Below the pieces are notes generated by a model. The model was not told the DNA's origin. It worked only from the letters and a program-made list of their open reading frames with translations, and ran no database searches. 64,000 nt of DNA from an uncultured Bacteroidota bacterium. GTDB lineage: Bacteria; Bacteroidota; Bacteroidia; Bacteroidales; P3. Shown piece by piece: positions 15,977-25,528 of the stretch (positions within the stretch are counted from its first letter, which is position 1; every line of letters begins with the position of its first letter). The position numbers and the translations under genes were made by a program. The DNA lies in assembly GCA_902771735.1 (NCBI GenBank), contig CACXXO010000006.1:1-64000 (forward strand), written 5' to 3'.

Positions 15977-18900
15977 ATGAAAAAGATAGGTCTTATATTA
16001 TTAATAGGTATGCTGTCGTTTGCATCGGCAAATGCTCAGATGTCCACGGTCACGTTGGACGCCAATTCCAATGGACAAACAATAGCCTTTGACACGGCGA
16101 ATGCTGTGACGGTCCTTGACAATGGTGGCAATGGACGTTATGTTCCCGGCGATTATCATGTCACGGTAACTTCTGCCTGCGGCTCTTACAGGTTCTTCCT
16201 TAAACTGTTGGAGCTTGACATCGACTGCCATGATACGCTATATATCTATGACGGTCCGAGCACGAGCAGTCCTATCCGTACGAAAATCAACAATTGCACG
16301 GGTCACTATGAGGGACAGGAAATATTTGTCTCTCCCACCAACACCAGTGGTGCGCTTACCATCAGGTTTGTTTCTGTCGATGGTTCGCAGGGCGGTACCG
16401 GTTTCTCCTTGAGCGGCAACTGTGGTACCCCTTGCGAGAAGGTTGAACCTGTGATTGAGGCTGCATTTTTCCGTACACGGAATGGCGTGATATACGATAC
16501 GGCCTACATCCGTGACGTGCCGGTTTACGACACCACATGGAACATCAATGCCAATGGCGATACGCTGGGAATTACTCGCGTCGACACCAACTACTTTGTC
16601 GGTGCCCATCTTTGCGTGGGTGACGGTGCTATCTTCAGAGGTCATGGTGAATACTCCTATGAGCATGGCTACTACACGCCATCCGATGCGACAACAAGGT
16701 TTGTGTGGGATATGGCCAACGAAGGAGATACTCTCCAAGGCAACGGCCTTACCGAGATAACCTATGATGCCTATCAGAAAACCGGCTGCTACGATATGGT
16801 GCTTTCGCTCACCGATCAGTTCGGGTGCACGTCCCAAACGTATGCCTCGGTCAAGGTCCGAACCTCGATCAATCCCATTAAGACCATCTTCACGCTGTCC
16901 GACATATGTAACAACTCCTCCCTGCCGGTGAATATGGGTTACAGTGGTGAGGATGCAACGTTGACTTTGCGTGAAGTTGAATCGAACGAGACCGTTTCGA
17001 AAATCAATGAGATTCGTACCTTCCTTCCCGACGGTTGCCCTCCAGGCTACTACGAAGCTCCTGTTACCTTCACCGAGTTCCCTGCCAGCAAAAAGATCAC
17101 GCGTGCTTCCGATGTCTGTTCCATTTGTATCAATATGGAACACTCATACATCGGCGACGTCACGGTCTCCATTATCTGCCCCACCGGACAACAGGCGTTC
17201 CTGTGGTACGGAGTACGAGATACCGACCCTCGCGATTGCAATGAACCTGGTGGTGCAGGTCAGGGTGGCGGTGGCACACATCTTGGATATGCCCTTGACA
17301 ATGGTACGTCCGACAACGGTTGCGACACCTTGCGTAATCCCTTTGGAATGGGTCTCGATTACTGTTTCTCCCGTAATGGCGATTACACCCTTGTTACAGG
17401 AGAGCGCGCCGATGCTGTGGTGGGACGTCCTATCCGCCCCTGCCCCAACTGCCCATACATTACCGCCGGCGGATGCTTCACTGATAGTTATTCTAACGTG
17501 ACGGTGGGCCCCGAACCGGCCTATTTCCAGGTCGGCGGTGGCCAGACTTACACTGTAAGTGGCACGACCAAACACCCGAGTGACCACTTAAACAAACTCG
17601 ACTACTATATCCCTTATACCGATTTCAGCGAATTGATTGGTTGTCCCTTGAATGGAACGTGGAAAATCAGAGTCCACGACAAATTCTCCATCGATAATGG
17701 CTGGATTTTCAATTGGTCCATGGATATCTGCGGTGTCACTCAGGACGACGACTGCAAGTATACCGTCGGCATCGACTCCTTGGTGTGGAAACCCAATCCC
17801 GACCCGCAGTATCATGATTACGACCTCGGCCACTATCGTGGCGTCAAGGTAGAAGCTATCACCCCCACGCTGTCTCAGATATCCTCTCCCGACACTGCCG
17901 GTACCTTCCCCATCGATGTCTTTGTCTACGACGAATTCGGTTGCATCTGGGATACCAACACCCGCATCACCACATATTGGACTCCTCAGCCCAACCTTGG
18001 CTCCGACACGTCGCTCTGCGGTGTCGACCGTGCTACTCTCGATGCCACCGACGCCCATTCCGCCACCGAAGGCTACCAGTATCTTTGGTCTCCTTTTGGC
18101 GAGAACACCTCCACCATTGTCACTGCCGAAGATGTTCATGGAGACATCCCTTATGTGGTTAGTGTGATTAACGATAAGCAAAGTGTTCGTTGCATCACCC
18201 GCGATACTATCAATGTGGCAGTACGTAAACAGCCTCTGCCCAACTTCATCCCGGTACCCTTCTCCTTCGAGGGGTGCGATCCCATGACTATCCACTTCGA
18301 TAACCAGAGTATTGATGCCAGTGAACACCTCTGGGTCTTCGGCGATGGTGTGACCTCAACGCTTGCGAGTCCAACTCATACCTATGCAGAGGGTATCTAC
18401 ACACTTAAATATTATGCCATCTCTGATGAAGGCTGTGTCGACTCGGTCATCTCTGACCACGGCATCGCTGTCTACCCCAAGCCTGAACCCTCCTTCACTT
18501 GGAGCCCGGTCTATCCTTCGGTGGCCAATCCGGTGGTTCGTTTTACCAATACAACCCCCTATGTCAGCAATGTGCGCTACTTCTGGGAACTGCAGTATTC
18601 CAGTGACAACCCGCTCTCTTTCGAGACCCTCACCTCCAACAATGCCACATTCGACTTCTCGACATACAACACGGGTGACATCTCGGGTAACTACAATGTT
18701 CGTCTTGTGGCCCGCACCGAGAATCAGGCTCCTTCAGGCAACACCGTCTATTGCGCCGACACCGCTGCCAACAACATCCTTGTCATCAATGACTTCCTCC
18801 AGTTCCCCAATGTGGTAACTCCCAATGGCGACGGTATCAACGACCGATTTGTCATCTTGAATCTCGTCAATGGCCTCGGTTATCCCATCAACACCCTTGA

Positions 18901-19069
18901 CATCTACAACAAGTGGGGTATGCGTGTATTCCATCGTGAGAATATCTCCAGCGATGACGACTTCTGGGATCCTGCCGACATGCCCGACGGAACCTATTTC
19001 TACCGCTTCTCCGCACGTGGCTACAATGGCAATATCGAGCACAACGGAGCAATCGAGGTGATTCACTAA
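15977..19069 (+). CDS. Large secreted multidomain protein with gliding-type C-terminal domain (type IX cargo, type B)
   Basis: 1030 residues, signal peptide MKKIGLILLIGMLSFASANA. In order: a CUB-like domain (about 25-150, DTLYIYDGPSTSSPI and GGTGFSLSGNC); an internal Cys-rich PKD-like stretch; a proprotein-convertase P-like beta domain (about 390-600, MEHSYIGDVTVSIICPTGQQ and LNGTWKIRVHDKFSIDNGWI); a PKD domain (about 770-830, HLWVFGDGVTSTLASPTHTY); and a C-terminal domain FPNVVTPNGDGINDRFVI ... YNKWGMRVFHR ... MPDGTYFYRF of the gliding-associated CTD type. It should be exported by the type IX system and attached or released at the surface, perhaps as an adhesin. A strong terminator follows at 19093. 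Confidence 0.88.
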   Translation: MKKIGLILLIGMLSFASANAQMSTVTLDANSNGQTIAFDTANAVTVLDNGGNGRYVPGDYHVTVTSACGSYRFFLKLLELDIDCHDTLYIYDGPSTSSPIRTKINNCTGHYEGQEIFVSPTNTSGALTIRFVSVDGSQGGTGFSLSGNCGTPCEKVEPVIEAAFFRTRNGVIYDTAYIRDVPVYDTTWNINANGDTLGITRVDTNYFVGAHLCVGDGAIFRGHGEYSYEHGYYTPSDATTRFVWDMANEGDTLQGNGLTEITYDAYQKTGCYDMVLSLTDQFGCTSQTYASVKVRTSINPIKTIFTLSDICNNSSLPVNMGYSGEDATLTLREVESNETVSKINEIRTFLPDGCPPGYYEAPVTFTEFPASKKITRASDVCSICINMEHSYIGDVTVSIICPTGQQAFLWYGVRDTDPRDCNEPGGAGQGGGGTHLGYALDNGTSDNGCDTLRNPFGMGLDYCFSRNGDYTLVTGERADAVVGRPIRPCPNCPYITAGGCFTDSYSNVTVGPEPAYFQVGGGQTYTVSGTTKHPSDHLNKLDYYIPYTDFSELIGCPLNGTWKIRVHDKFSIDNGWIFNWSMDICGVTQDDDCKYTVGIDSLVWKPNPDPQYHDYDLGHYRGVKVEAITPTLSQISSPDTAGTFPIDVFVYDEFGCIWDTNTRITTYWTPQPNLGSDTSLCGVDRATLDATDAHSATEGYQYLWSPFGENTSTIVTAEDVHGDIPYVVSVINDKQSVRCITRDTINVAVRKQPLPNFIPVPFSFEGCDPMTIHFDNQSIDASEHLWVFGDGVTSTLASPTHTYAEGIYTLKYYAISDEGCVDSVISDHGIAVYPKPEPSFTWSPVYPSVANPVVRFTNTTPYVSNVRYFWELQYSSDNPLSFETLTSNNATFDFSTYNTGDISGNYNVRLVARTENQAPSGNTVYCADTAANNILVINDFLQFPNVVTPNGDGINDRFVILNLVNGLGYPINTLDIYNKWGMRVFHRENISSDDDFWDPADMPDGTYFYRFSARGYNGNIEHNGAIEVIH

Positions 19070-19092
19070 AACACTTGATTCTTCACACAATA

Positions 19093-19124
19093 AGCACTAT
19101 CCGAAAGGGTAGTGCTTTTTTTTT
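19093..19124 (+). terminator. Terminator after the type-B cargo gene
   Basis: AGCACTATCC and GGGTAGTGCT form a 10-bp stem (one G-U) closed by a GAAA tetraloop and followed by nine T. It is the best intrinsic terminator in the window. Confidence 0.9.
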
Positions 19125-19146
19125 ACCCTATGTCGAAAAAAAATCG

Positions 19147-19154
19147 TATCTTTG
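19147..19154 (+). promoter_or_regulatory. Candidate -7 promoter element of the dnaG operon
   Basis: TATCTTTG followed by CACC, ending 13 nt before the dnaG ATG at 19168. The leader would be only a few nucleotides long, and the box excludes the in-frame upstream extension of dnaG. No clear -33 TTTG is visible. Confidence 0.6.
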
Positions 19155-19167
19155 CACCCCAATTGGC

Positions 19168-21150
19168 ATGATAGACCAGGAAACCATACAACGCATCATG
19201 GACGCCGCCCGTATCGAGGAGGTGATTGGCGACTTTGTATCGTTGCGCAAGCGTGGTGCCAACCATATTGGATGTTGCCCTTTCCACAACGAGAAGACGC
19301 CGTCGTTCTATGTATCGCCCTCCAAAGGCATTTTCAAATGCTTCGGTTGCGGCGAGGCCGGCGATGTGGTGAAATTCCTCATGAAGCATGAGCACTACAC
19401 TTATCCCGAGGCTTTGCGTTGGCTGGCTCAGAAATACAACATTGAGATTCAGGAAGAGGAACAAACCGAGGAACAGAAGGAACGCCAGAACGAGCGCGAC
19501 GCTCTCTTTCATGTCTCTGAGTTTGCACAGAAATATTTTGCCGACCTGCTCTATAACGACGAGATGGGACGTGCCGTCGGGTTGAGCTATTTCCACAGCC
19601 GTGGTCTCAGCGACGAGGTTATAAAAAATTTCGGCCTTGGCTATTGTCTCGACGAGTGGAGTTCCTTTACCGATTATGCCCGTAAAAACGGCTACAGCGA
19701 CGCCGTCCTCGAAAAGACGGGCCTTACCATATTCAAGGAGGATACCCATAAGAGCTACGACCGCTTCCGAGGTCGCGTCATGTTCCCCATCTACAGCATC
19801 TCAGGCCGTGTCCTCGGTTTCTCAGGCCGTGTCCTCAGCAGCGAGAAACAGGCTGCCAAGTATGTCAACTCGCCCGATTCCGACATCTATAACAAGAGCA
19901 GGATTCTCTACGGCCTCTATCAGGCCCGCACCGCCATCTCCAAGGCCAACAAGTGCTTCCTTGTCGAGGGAAATATCGACGTCATCTCCATGCACCAGTC
20001 AGGCGTCGAGAACACTGTGGCCTCCTGCGGCACCTCCCTCACCACCGAGCAGATACGTCTCATCAAACGCTACACGCCCAACGTCACCGTCCTCTACGAT
20101 GGCGACTCGGCCGGTATCAAGGCTGCCCTCCGTGCCGTCAACCTGCTCTTCGCCGAAGGCATGCATGTGCGCTGCGTTCTCTTCCCCGACGGCGAGGACC
20201 CTGACAGCTACGCACAGAAATACGGCTCCACAGCCCTGCAGGACTACCTCGCCACCCATGAGGACAATTTCGTTATCTTCAAGACGCGTGTTCTTCTCGA
20301 CGGTGTCAAGAACGATCCCATCCGCAAAGCCGAGCTTGTCAAGGAAACGGTCGACACCATCGCACTCGTCCCCGACCTTATCGAACGTACCGAGTATATC
20401 GCCCAATGCGCCCACCTGCTTGATGTCCCCGAAGAAGCTTTGTCTTCAGAACTGGCCAAGGCTGTCAATCGCAACCGCCTGAAAAGCTACGAGGATGAGA
20501 AGAAAGAGCAGAATACCCAGAGTACGCAGAATAATCAAAGTGAACAGAGTACTCCTGTTGTGCCAACCACTCCCGAGCCCTCTTCAACCCTTTCCCTCCC
20601 CGTCGACCCCTCCGAGCGACATCTCATCCAGCTCCTCCTCAACTATGGCGAACAGACCATCACGCAAATTGTTCCTGCCGACGACGGTTCAAAACAGGAA
20701 TACCGTTATACCGTGGCACAGGCCATTGTTGCCAAACTCCAGGCCGACGAGCTCTCTTTCACCGACCCCCTTTGCCAGCGCATCTATGACTATTTCGCCA
20801 ACGCCTTGGCTCAAGGCCAATCGCCCGACGCCTCCTATTTCATTACCGTCGACGATGAATCCCTCCGCTCTTTTGCCATCTCCCTCATGCTCGATACCTT
20901 CCGCATCAGTGACACTTGGCGACAAAAGCAAATTTTTGTACCTTCCCTCGAGGATAACCTCCAAACCGACCTTGAAGAGACAATACTCGCTTTTCAACTC
21001 AAGTGCGTCAACGACCGCATCAACGACAACGCCCGACGCTTCCGCGAAGTGAAGGACGACGAACAGATGATGCTTCTTCTCGCCGAAAAAAAACAACTCA
21101 TTGACCTCCGCCGACAAATCGGCCAGGCTCTACATAGGGTAATAGATTGA
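19168..21150 (+). CDS. dnaG: DNA primase
   Basis: 660 residues from ATG 19168 (MIDQETIQRIMDAARIEEVI). The CHC2 zinc finger is complete (C37, H40, C58, C61 in CPFHNEKTPSF and FKCFGCGEAGD). Motifs of the RNA-polymerase domain follow, for example LVEGNIDVISMHQSGVENTV and the TOPRIM metal site YDGDSAG. The C-terminal part, after a Gln/Ser/Pro-rich linker near 440-480, would contact DnaB helicase. It synthesises primers for replication. It is first in a packed plus-strand unit with a sigma-54 activator, aroA and miaA. Confidence 0.96.
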   Translation: MIDQETIQRIMDAARIEEVIGDFVSLRKRGANHIGCCPFHNEKTPSFYVSPSKGIFKCFGCGEAGDVVKFLMKHEHYTYPEALRWLAQKYNIEIQEEEQTEEQKERQNERDALFHVSEFAQKYFADLLYNDEMGRAVGLSYFHSRGLSDEVIKNFGLGYCLDEWSSFTDYARKNGYSDAVLEKTGLTIFKEDTHKSYDRFRGRVMFPIYSISGRVLGFSGRVLSSEKQAAKYVNSPDSDIYNKSRILYGLYQARTAISKANKCFLVEGNIDVISMHQSGVENTVASCGTSLTTEQIRLIKRYTPNVTVLYDGDSAGIKAALRAVNLLFAEGMHVRCVLFPDGEDPDSYAQKYGSTALQDYLATHEDNFVIFKTRVLLDGVKNDPIRKAELVKETVDTIALVPDLIERTEYIAQCAHLLDVPEEALSSELAKAVNRNRLKSYEDEKKEQNTQSTQNNQSEQSTPVVPTTPEPSSTLSLPVDPSERHLIQLLLNYGEQTITQIVPADDGSKQEYRYTVAQAIVAKLQADELSFTDPLCQRIYDYFANALAQGQSPDASYFITVDDESLRSFAISLMLDTFRISDTWRQKQIFVPSLEDNLQTDLEETILAFQLKCVNDRINDNARRFREVKDDEQMMLLLAEKKQLIDLRRQIGQALHRVID

Positions 21151-21152
21151 TT

Positions 21153-22349
21153 ATGGATATTCAGACTCTTAAACAACGATACGATATCATCGGCAACGAC
21201 CCTAAACTCCTCATGGCCCTCAACAAGGCCATCCAGGTGGCACCCACCAACCTCTCAATCCTCATCACCGGTGAGAGTGGCGTGGGCAAGGACGTCTTCT
21301 CGCGCATCATCCACGAGAACAGCACCCGCAAGCATGTCCGTCAAGGCCGCGGCCTCATCTCAGTCAACTGCGGTGCCATCCCCGAAGGCACCATCGAGAG
21401 CGAGCTCTTCGGCCATGTGAAGGGGGCCTTCACCGGCGCCGACCGGTCGCGCAAAGGCTACTTCGAGGAGGCCGACGGCGGCACTATCTTCCTCGACGAA
21501 ATTGGCGAACTGCCCCTCGCTATGCAGGTCAAATTGCTGCGAGTGCTCGAAAACGGCGAGATTATCCCCGTCGGTAGCTCCACGCCGCAGAAAATCGATG
21601 TCCGTGTTGTCGCCGCCACCAATGTCGACATCGTCAAGGCTGTCCGCGAAGGCCGCTTCCGCGAGGACCTTTACTACCGCCTCAACCAACTCTCCATATA
21701 CCTGCCTCCTCTGCGCGAGCGCAAAGAGGACATCCCATTGCTGTTCCGGAAATTCTCGTCCGATGTGGCCGAGAAATACCATATGCCGCCCATCGTCCTC
21801 ACCGACGACGCCCGCACCATGCTTATGAACTATCCGTGGTACGGCAACGTGCGCGAACTCAAAAACATCACTGAGCAGATTGCCGTTGTCGAAACCGAGC
21901 GCAGCATCACCCCCGACATTCTGCAGAACTACCTCTCCTACATCCCTGCCGAACGCATGCCGGTCATCGTGCCCGACACCCCGGCCCCTGCCGCTGCAGC
22001 CCAGATTACCGACCGCGAGCTATTGCTCAAAGCACTCTCAATGGGACAGATGATCAACGAGATGCGTGGCGAAATCAACGATCTCCGCCAGATGGTGCAG
22101 CAACTCGCCTCCCAACCGAGGCCCCAGATACTTAGTCACCCGGTCTCTCAGCCGCTCGCCCAGGAAGAGGAGTTCCTTACCCCCGAAATCATCGAAGACG
22201 AGGCCATCAGCCTCGAGGACCGCGAGCGTCGTGCCATCCTGCGTGCCCTCGAACACAGTCAGGGCAACCGCAAACAGGCCGCTGCCGACCTCCATATCTC
22301 CGAGCGTTCGCTCTATCGCAAACTCAAGCAATACAACATCAGCGAATGA
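21153..22349 (+). CDS. Sigma-54-dependent activator without sensor domain
   Basis: 398 residues. The protein starts almost directly with the AAA+ domain: Walker A GESGVGKD (about 40-47), the sigma-54 contact loop GAFTGA (about 91-96), Walker B IFLDEIGELP and the arginine finger region RFREDLYYRLNQL. A Pro/Ala/Gln-rich linker leads to a Fis-type helix-turn-helix (about 360-398, QGNRKQAAADLHISERSLYR). With no N-terminal receiver or ligand domain it resembles PspF-type activators, whose activity is controlled by partners or abundance. It begins 2 nt after dnaG and overlaps aroA by 4 nt. Targets are unknown. Confidence 0.9.
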   Translation: MDIQTLKQRYDIIGNDPKLLMALNKAIQVAPTNLSILITGESGVGKDVFSRIIHENSTRKHVRQGRGLISVNCGAIPEGTIESELFGHVKGAFTGADRSRKGYFEEADGGTIFLDEIGELPLAMQVKLLRVLENGEIIPVGSSTPQKIDVRVVAATNVDIVKAVREGRFREDLYYRLNQLSIYLPPLRERKEDIPLLFRKFSSDVAEKYHMPPIVLTDDARTMLMNYPWYGNVRELKNITEQIAVVETERSITPDILQNYLSYIPAERMPVIVPDTPAPAAAAQITDRELLLKALSMGQMINEMRGEINDLRQMVQQLASQPRPQILSHPVSQPLAQEEEFLTPEIIEDEAISLEDRERRAILRALEHSQGNRKQAAADLHISERSLYRKLKQYNISE

Positions 22350-23587
22350 ACACCAACGACATACGCATCACCCTTCCCGCCTCCAAGAGCATGAGCAACC
22401 GCTGGCTGATGATCAATCATCTCACCGGCGGACACTTCCGTATCAACAAACTCTCCACCTCGGGCGATACGCGCCTCTTGCGCAAGTTGTTGACCCAGAT
22501 AGAAGAGGGCGGTGGCTCGGAGGTCTACTATTGCAACAATGCAGGCTCCGTGGCCCGCTTCCTCATGCCGTTGCTGGCCATAACGCCCGGTCACCACACC
22601 CTCACCGGCGACGACCGCCTATGCCAGCGGCCCATGGCACCGCTCATCGAGGCCCTCCGCCAGATGGGACTCCGTGTCGAGTGCACCGAAAAAGAAGGCT
22701 TCCTTCCCGTCCACATCCAGGGTGGCATCCCCACACGCCGCACCGTCAGTGTCGACCCTCTGCTCAGCAGCCAGTTTGTCAGCGCGTTGTTGCTCATAGC
22801 GCCTCGCATGCCCGAGGGCATCTCCCTCACCATGACCCAACGCCCCACCTCGCGACCCTACATCGAGATGACCTGCGATGCCTTGCGCCAGGCAGGCATC
22901 GAGGTGCGCCGCTCCTCCAATGGCCGCACCTACTATGTCCAGCCCCTCGAGCGCAGGCCCAAGGCCGCTGTTGTCTCTGTTGAACGCGACTGGTCCTCGG
23001 CCTCCTATTTCTACACCATGGCCCTCTTGCGTCCCGATCTGCGCATCCGCCTGCTGGGGCTCCAGCTTGACTCCTGTCAGGGCGACAGCGCCACCGACGC
23101 CTTTTTCCGTCTCCTTGGCGTCCGCTCCACCGAAGTGCGCTCGCCCTACCGCTCCGCTGCGCGCTCCATCACCATCCAAGGCCCCGAGTCAAAGAACTAT
23201 ATTCCAAGAGTGCAGTTCAACTGCCTCGACTGTCCCGACCTCGTGCCCACATTCGCAGTGGCTGCCGCCGCTGCCGGTGTGCGCACCCTCCTCAAGGGCG
23301 TCAGCAACATAGCCCTCAAGGAAAGCGACCGCATGGAAGCCATCAGCACCGAGCTTCAGCGCATGGGCGGCAAGGTCAGCTGCTCGGCCGATGAAATGGT
23401 CATCCTCCCCTCGGACCTCCACCCCACCGAGCCCGTCCGCACCTACAACGACCACCGCATCGCCATGGCTTTCGCTCCCCTGCGACTCCGTTTCCCAGAC
23501 CTGCAGATTGAGCACCCCGAGGTGGTCGACAAATCCTTCCCCGAATTCTGGCAGCAGTTCGACCAGGTGCTGCAGAATAAGATATGA
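22346..23587 (+). CDS. aroA: 3-phosphoshikimate 1-carboxyvinyltransferase (EPSP synthase)
   Basis: 413 residues. LPASKSMSNRWLMINHL is the phosphate/substrate-binding SKS motif; CNNAGSVARFLMPLLA, GDDRLCQRPMAPLIEAL, SSQFVSALLLIAPRM and KESDRMEAISTELQRMGG all fit EPSP synthase. It joins shikimate-3-phosphate and phosphoenolpyruvate in aromatic amino acid synthesis. It is somewhat short and divergent, as often in Bacteroidota. It overlaps both neighbours by 4 nt (ATGA), showing tight translational coupling within the dnaG unit. Confidence 0.93.
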   Translation: MNTNDIRITLPASKSMSNRWLMINHLTGGHFRINKLSTSGDTRLLRKLLTQIEEGGGSEVYYCNNAGSVARFLMPLLAITPGHHTLTGDDRLCQRPMAPLIEALRQMGLRVECTEKEGFLPVHIQGGIPTRRTVSVDPLLSSQFVSALLLIAPRMPEGISLTMTQRPTSRPYIEMTCDALRQAGIEVRRSSNGRTYYVQPLERRPKAAVVSVERDWSSASYFYTMALLRPDLRIRLLGLQLDSCQGDSATDAFFRLLGVRSTEVRSPYRSAARSITIQGPESKNYIPRVQFNCLDCPDLVPTFAVAAAAAGVRTLLKGVSNIALKESDRMEAISTELQRMGGKVSCSADEMVILPSDLHPTEPVRTYNDHRIAMAFAPLRLRFPDLQIEHPEVVDKSFPEFWQQFDQVLQNKI

Positions 23588-24408
23588 AAAACAAGCTCCT
23601 CGTTATCACTGGCCCCACCGCTTCAGGGAAAACAGCCGAGGCCATCCGCCTCGCCCGCGAGTTCGGAGCCGAAATTCTCTCCTGCGACTCGCGTCAATTC
23701 TACCGCGAGATGCGCATCGGTGTGGCCCGCCCCACCGACGAGGAACTCGCTGCCGCACCCCACTATTTCGTTGCCTGCCGTTCGGTGACAGAACCCTACA
23801 ATATCTTTGACTATGAGCATGATGCACTGTCTCTGCTCGACAACCTTTTCCACCACAACGACGTGGCCATTGCCGTAGGCGGCAGCGGCCTCTATGTCGA
23901 CGCCCTGCGCCTCGGCGTGACCGCCATGCCCGACCCCACGCCCGACCTCCGCGCACGCCTCCAGCAGATGCCCATCGAGGAGAAACGCGCACAGCTCCAG
24001 ATGCTTGACCCCGACTACTATGCCCGTGTCGACCTCCGCAACCCCGTGCGTCTCCAGCGCGCCCTCGAGGTGTGCTACATGACCGGCCGACCTTATAGCC
24101 AAGTCGTTGCCGAGCAGGAACCCGCTCCGCGCCCCTTCGACATCGAGGTGCGGGTGGTCACCGTGCCCGACCTCCGCGACCGCATCGACCGCCGTGTCGA
24201 CCAGATGATGGCCGACGGCCTCCTCGACGAGGTCGAGTCGCTCCTCCCTTACCGCCACCTCTCCACCCTCCGCACCGTCGGCTACCGCGAACTCTTCCCC
24301 GTCCTCGACGGCACAAAAAAACTCGCCGACGCGGTGGCAGAAATCAAACTAAACACCTGGCACTACGCCCGTAAGCAGCTCACCTGGTGCCGCCGCTACA
24401 AATCCTGA
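23584..24408 (+). CDS. miaA: tRNA dimethylallyltransferase
   Basis: 274 residues, shorter than the usual 300 or so. P-loop GPTASGKTAEAI at the N-terminus, then ILSCDSRQFYREMRIG (catalytic Asp), VGGSGLYVDALRLG, LRNPVRLQRALEVCYMTGRP and VGYRELF. MiaA adds a dimethylallyl group to A37 of tRNAs reading UNN codons. It is the last gene of the dnaG unit. The missing length is at the C-terminus, which ends soon after HYARKQLTWCRR, so the core is complete. Confidence 0.93.
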   Translation: MKNKLLVITGPTASGKTAEAIRLAREFGAEILSCDSRQFYREMRIGVARPTDEELAAAPHYFVACRSVTEPYNIFDYEHDALSLLDNLFHHNDVAIAVGGSGLYVDALRLGVTAMPDPTPDLRARLQQMPIEEKRAQLQMLDPDYYARVDLRNPVRLQRALEVCYMTGRPYSQVVAEQEPAPRPFDIEVRVVTVPDLRDRIDRRVDQMMADGLLDEVESLLPYRHLSTLRTVGYRELFPVLDGTKKLADAVAEIKLNTWHYARKQLTWCRRYKS

Positions 24409-24443
24409 ATCTTCCTCGAAAAACCACCATTTTCCCCTCTTTC

Positions 24444-24562
24444 TAACTGCCTGATACTAAGCACCAACTCCCTATCAACTCCCACCCATCTCCCACCCAA
24501 CTCCCTACCAACTCCTACCACGGTAGGAGATGATAGGTCGATGGTAGGTTGTTGGTAGGATT
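24444..24562 (+). repeat. Dispersed 11-bp-iterated palindromic element, copy 3
   Basis: Plus orientation, starting with the shared end AACTGCCTGATACTAAGCAC, then units AACTCCCTATC, AACTCCCACCC and so on, the central palindrome TCCTACCACGGTAGGA at 24513-24528, and a right arm GATAGGTCGATGGTAGG. In this copy the usual G/C pair in the palindrome arms is T/A on both sides. It lies between convergent miaA and hbd; the remainder of the 256-bp gap is the hairpin at 24570-24606. Confidence 0.9.
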
Positions 24563-24569
24563 TTCGGAC

Positions 24570-24606
24570 AAAAAAAAATCCCGCCCATATCCGGGCGGGA
24601 TTTGTA
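24570..24606 (-). terminator. Bidirectional terminator between miaA and hbd
   Basis: AAATCCCGCCC (24576-24586) and GGGCGGGATTT (24593-24603) form a perfect 11-bp stem with a 6-nt loop; the minus strand continues into a T run (24578-24570). It ends the crt-hbd transcript 60 nt after the hbd stop and may also serve miaA. Confidence 0.85.
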
Positions 24607-24664
24607 TGTTGTTTTGGGAAGGGAATCAAAGGAAAACCTTGGTTCCACTTCGGTCGCCGAGGTT

Positions 24665-25501
24665 TCAATATTTGTAGAAACCTTCGCCGGTCTTGCGGCC
24701 GAGGAGGCCAGCACGGACCATCTTGCGCAGCAGGGGGTGGGGACGATACTTCGGATCGCCAAACTCCTTGTAGAGCACCTCCATGATGGCCAGGTTGACG
24801 TCGTTGCCAATGAGGTCGGCAAGGGCGAGGGGTCCCATGGGATGGTTGGCGCCGAGCATCATGCACTTGTCGATGTCCTCGGCGGAGGCAATACCGTCGG
24901 CGAGGATGCCGACAGCCTCGTTGATCATTGGGATGAGGATGCGGTTGACCACAAAGCCGGGGGCTTCCTTCACCTCAACGGGCTGTTTGCCAATGGAGGT
25001 GGCGAGGTCGACGACGCACTTGCAGACCTCGTCGCTGGTGAGCTGGCCACGGATGACCTCGACGAGGGCCATGCGGTCGGCGGGGTTGAAGAAGTGCATG
25101 CCGATGAACTGGGCCGGACGCTTGGTGCAGGCGGCAATCTCGGTGATGCTCAGCGAGCTGCTGTTGGTGGCGAAGATGGTCTCGGGCTTGCATATACCGT
25201 CGAGCTCGGTGAAGACATCCTTCTTCAACTGCATCTCTTCGACGGCGGCTTCAATAACGAGGTCGGCATCGGCGAAGGTGGCGTAGTCGGTGGTGGTGGC
25301 GATGTTGGCCATGACGGCGTCGACGGCCTCCTGGGTCATCTTGCCTTTCTCAACGAGTTTGCCGTAACCTTTGGCGATGGAAGCCATGGCTTTGTCGAGG
25401 CTGGCCTGGGTGCGGCTTTTCATGACGACGGGCATTTTCACGGCGAAGGCTTTCACAATGCCTTTGGCCATGGTGCCGGTTCCAATAACACAGATTTTCA
25501 T
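24665..25501 (-). CDS. hbd: 3-hydroxybutyryl-CoA dehydrogenase
   Basis: 278 residues, standard length for the short bacterial enzyme. NAD-binding loop [11 protein letters not shown] (7-15), [14 protein letters not shown], the catalytic region [21 protein letters not shown] and, in the C-terminal domain, [16 protein letters not shown] and [15 protein letters not shown]. It interconverts acetoacetyl-CoA and 3-hydroxybutyryl-CoA. It follows the crotonase gene by 27 nt, giving a crt-hbd unit; together with acd-etfBA this is most of the acetyl-CoA to butyryl-CoA route, though no thiolase is in the window. Confidence 0.95.
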   Translation of the reverse strand: MKICVIGTGTMAKGIVKAFAVKMPVVMKSRTQASLDKAMASIAKGYGKLVEKGKMTQEAVDAVMANIATTTDYATFADADLVIEAAVEEMQLKKDVFTELDGICKPETIFATNSSSLSITEIAACTKRPAQFIGMHFFNPADRMALVEVIRGQLTSDEVCKCVVDLATSIGKQPVEVKEAPGFVVNRILIPMINEAVGILADGIASAEDIDKCMMLGANHPMGPLALADLIGNDVNLAIMEVLYKEFGDPKYRPHPLLRKMVRAGLLGRKTGEGFYKY

Positions 25502-25528
25502 GATGTTGATTATTTAATTGTTAAACGA

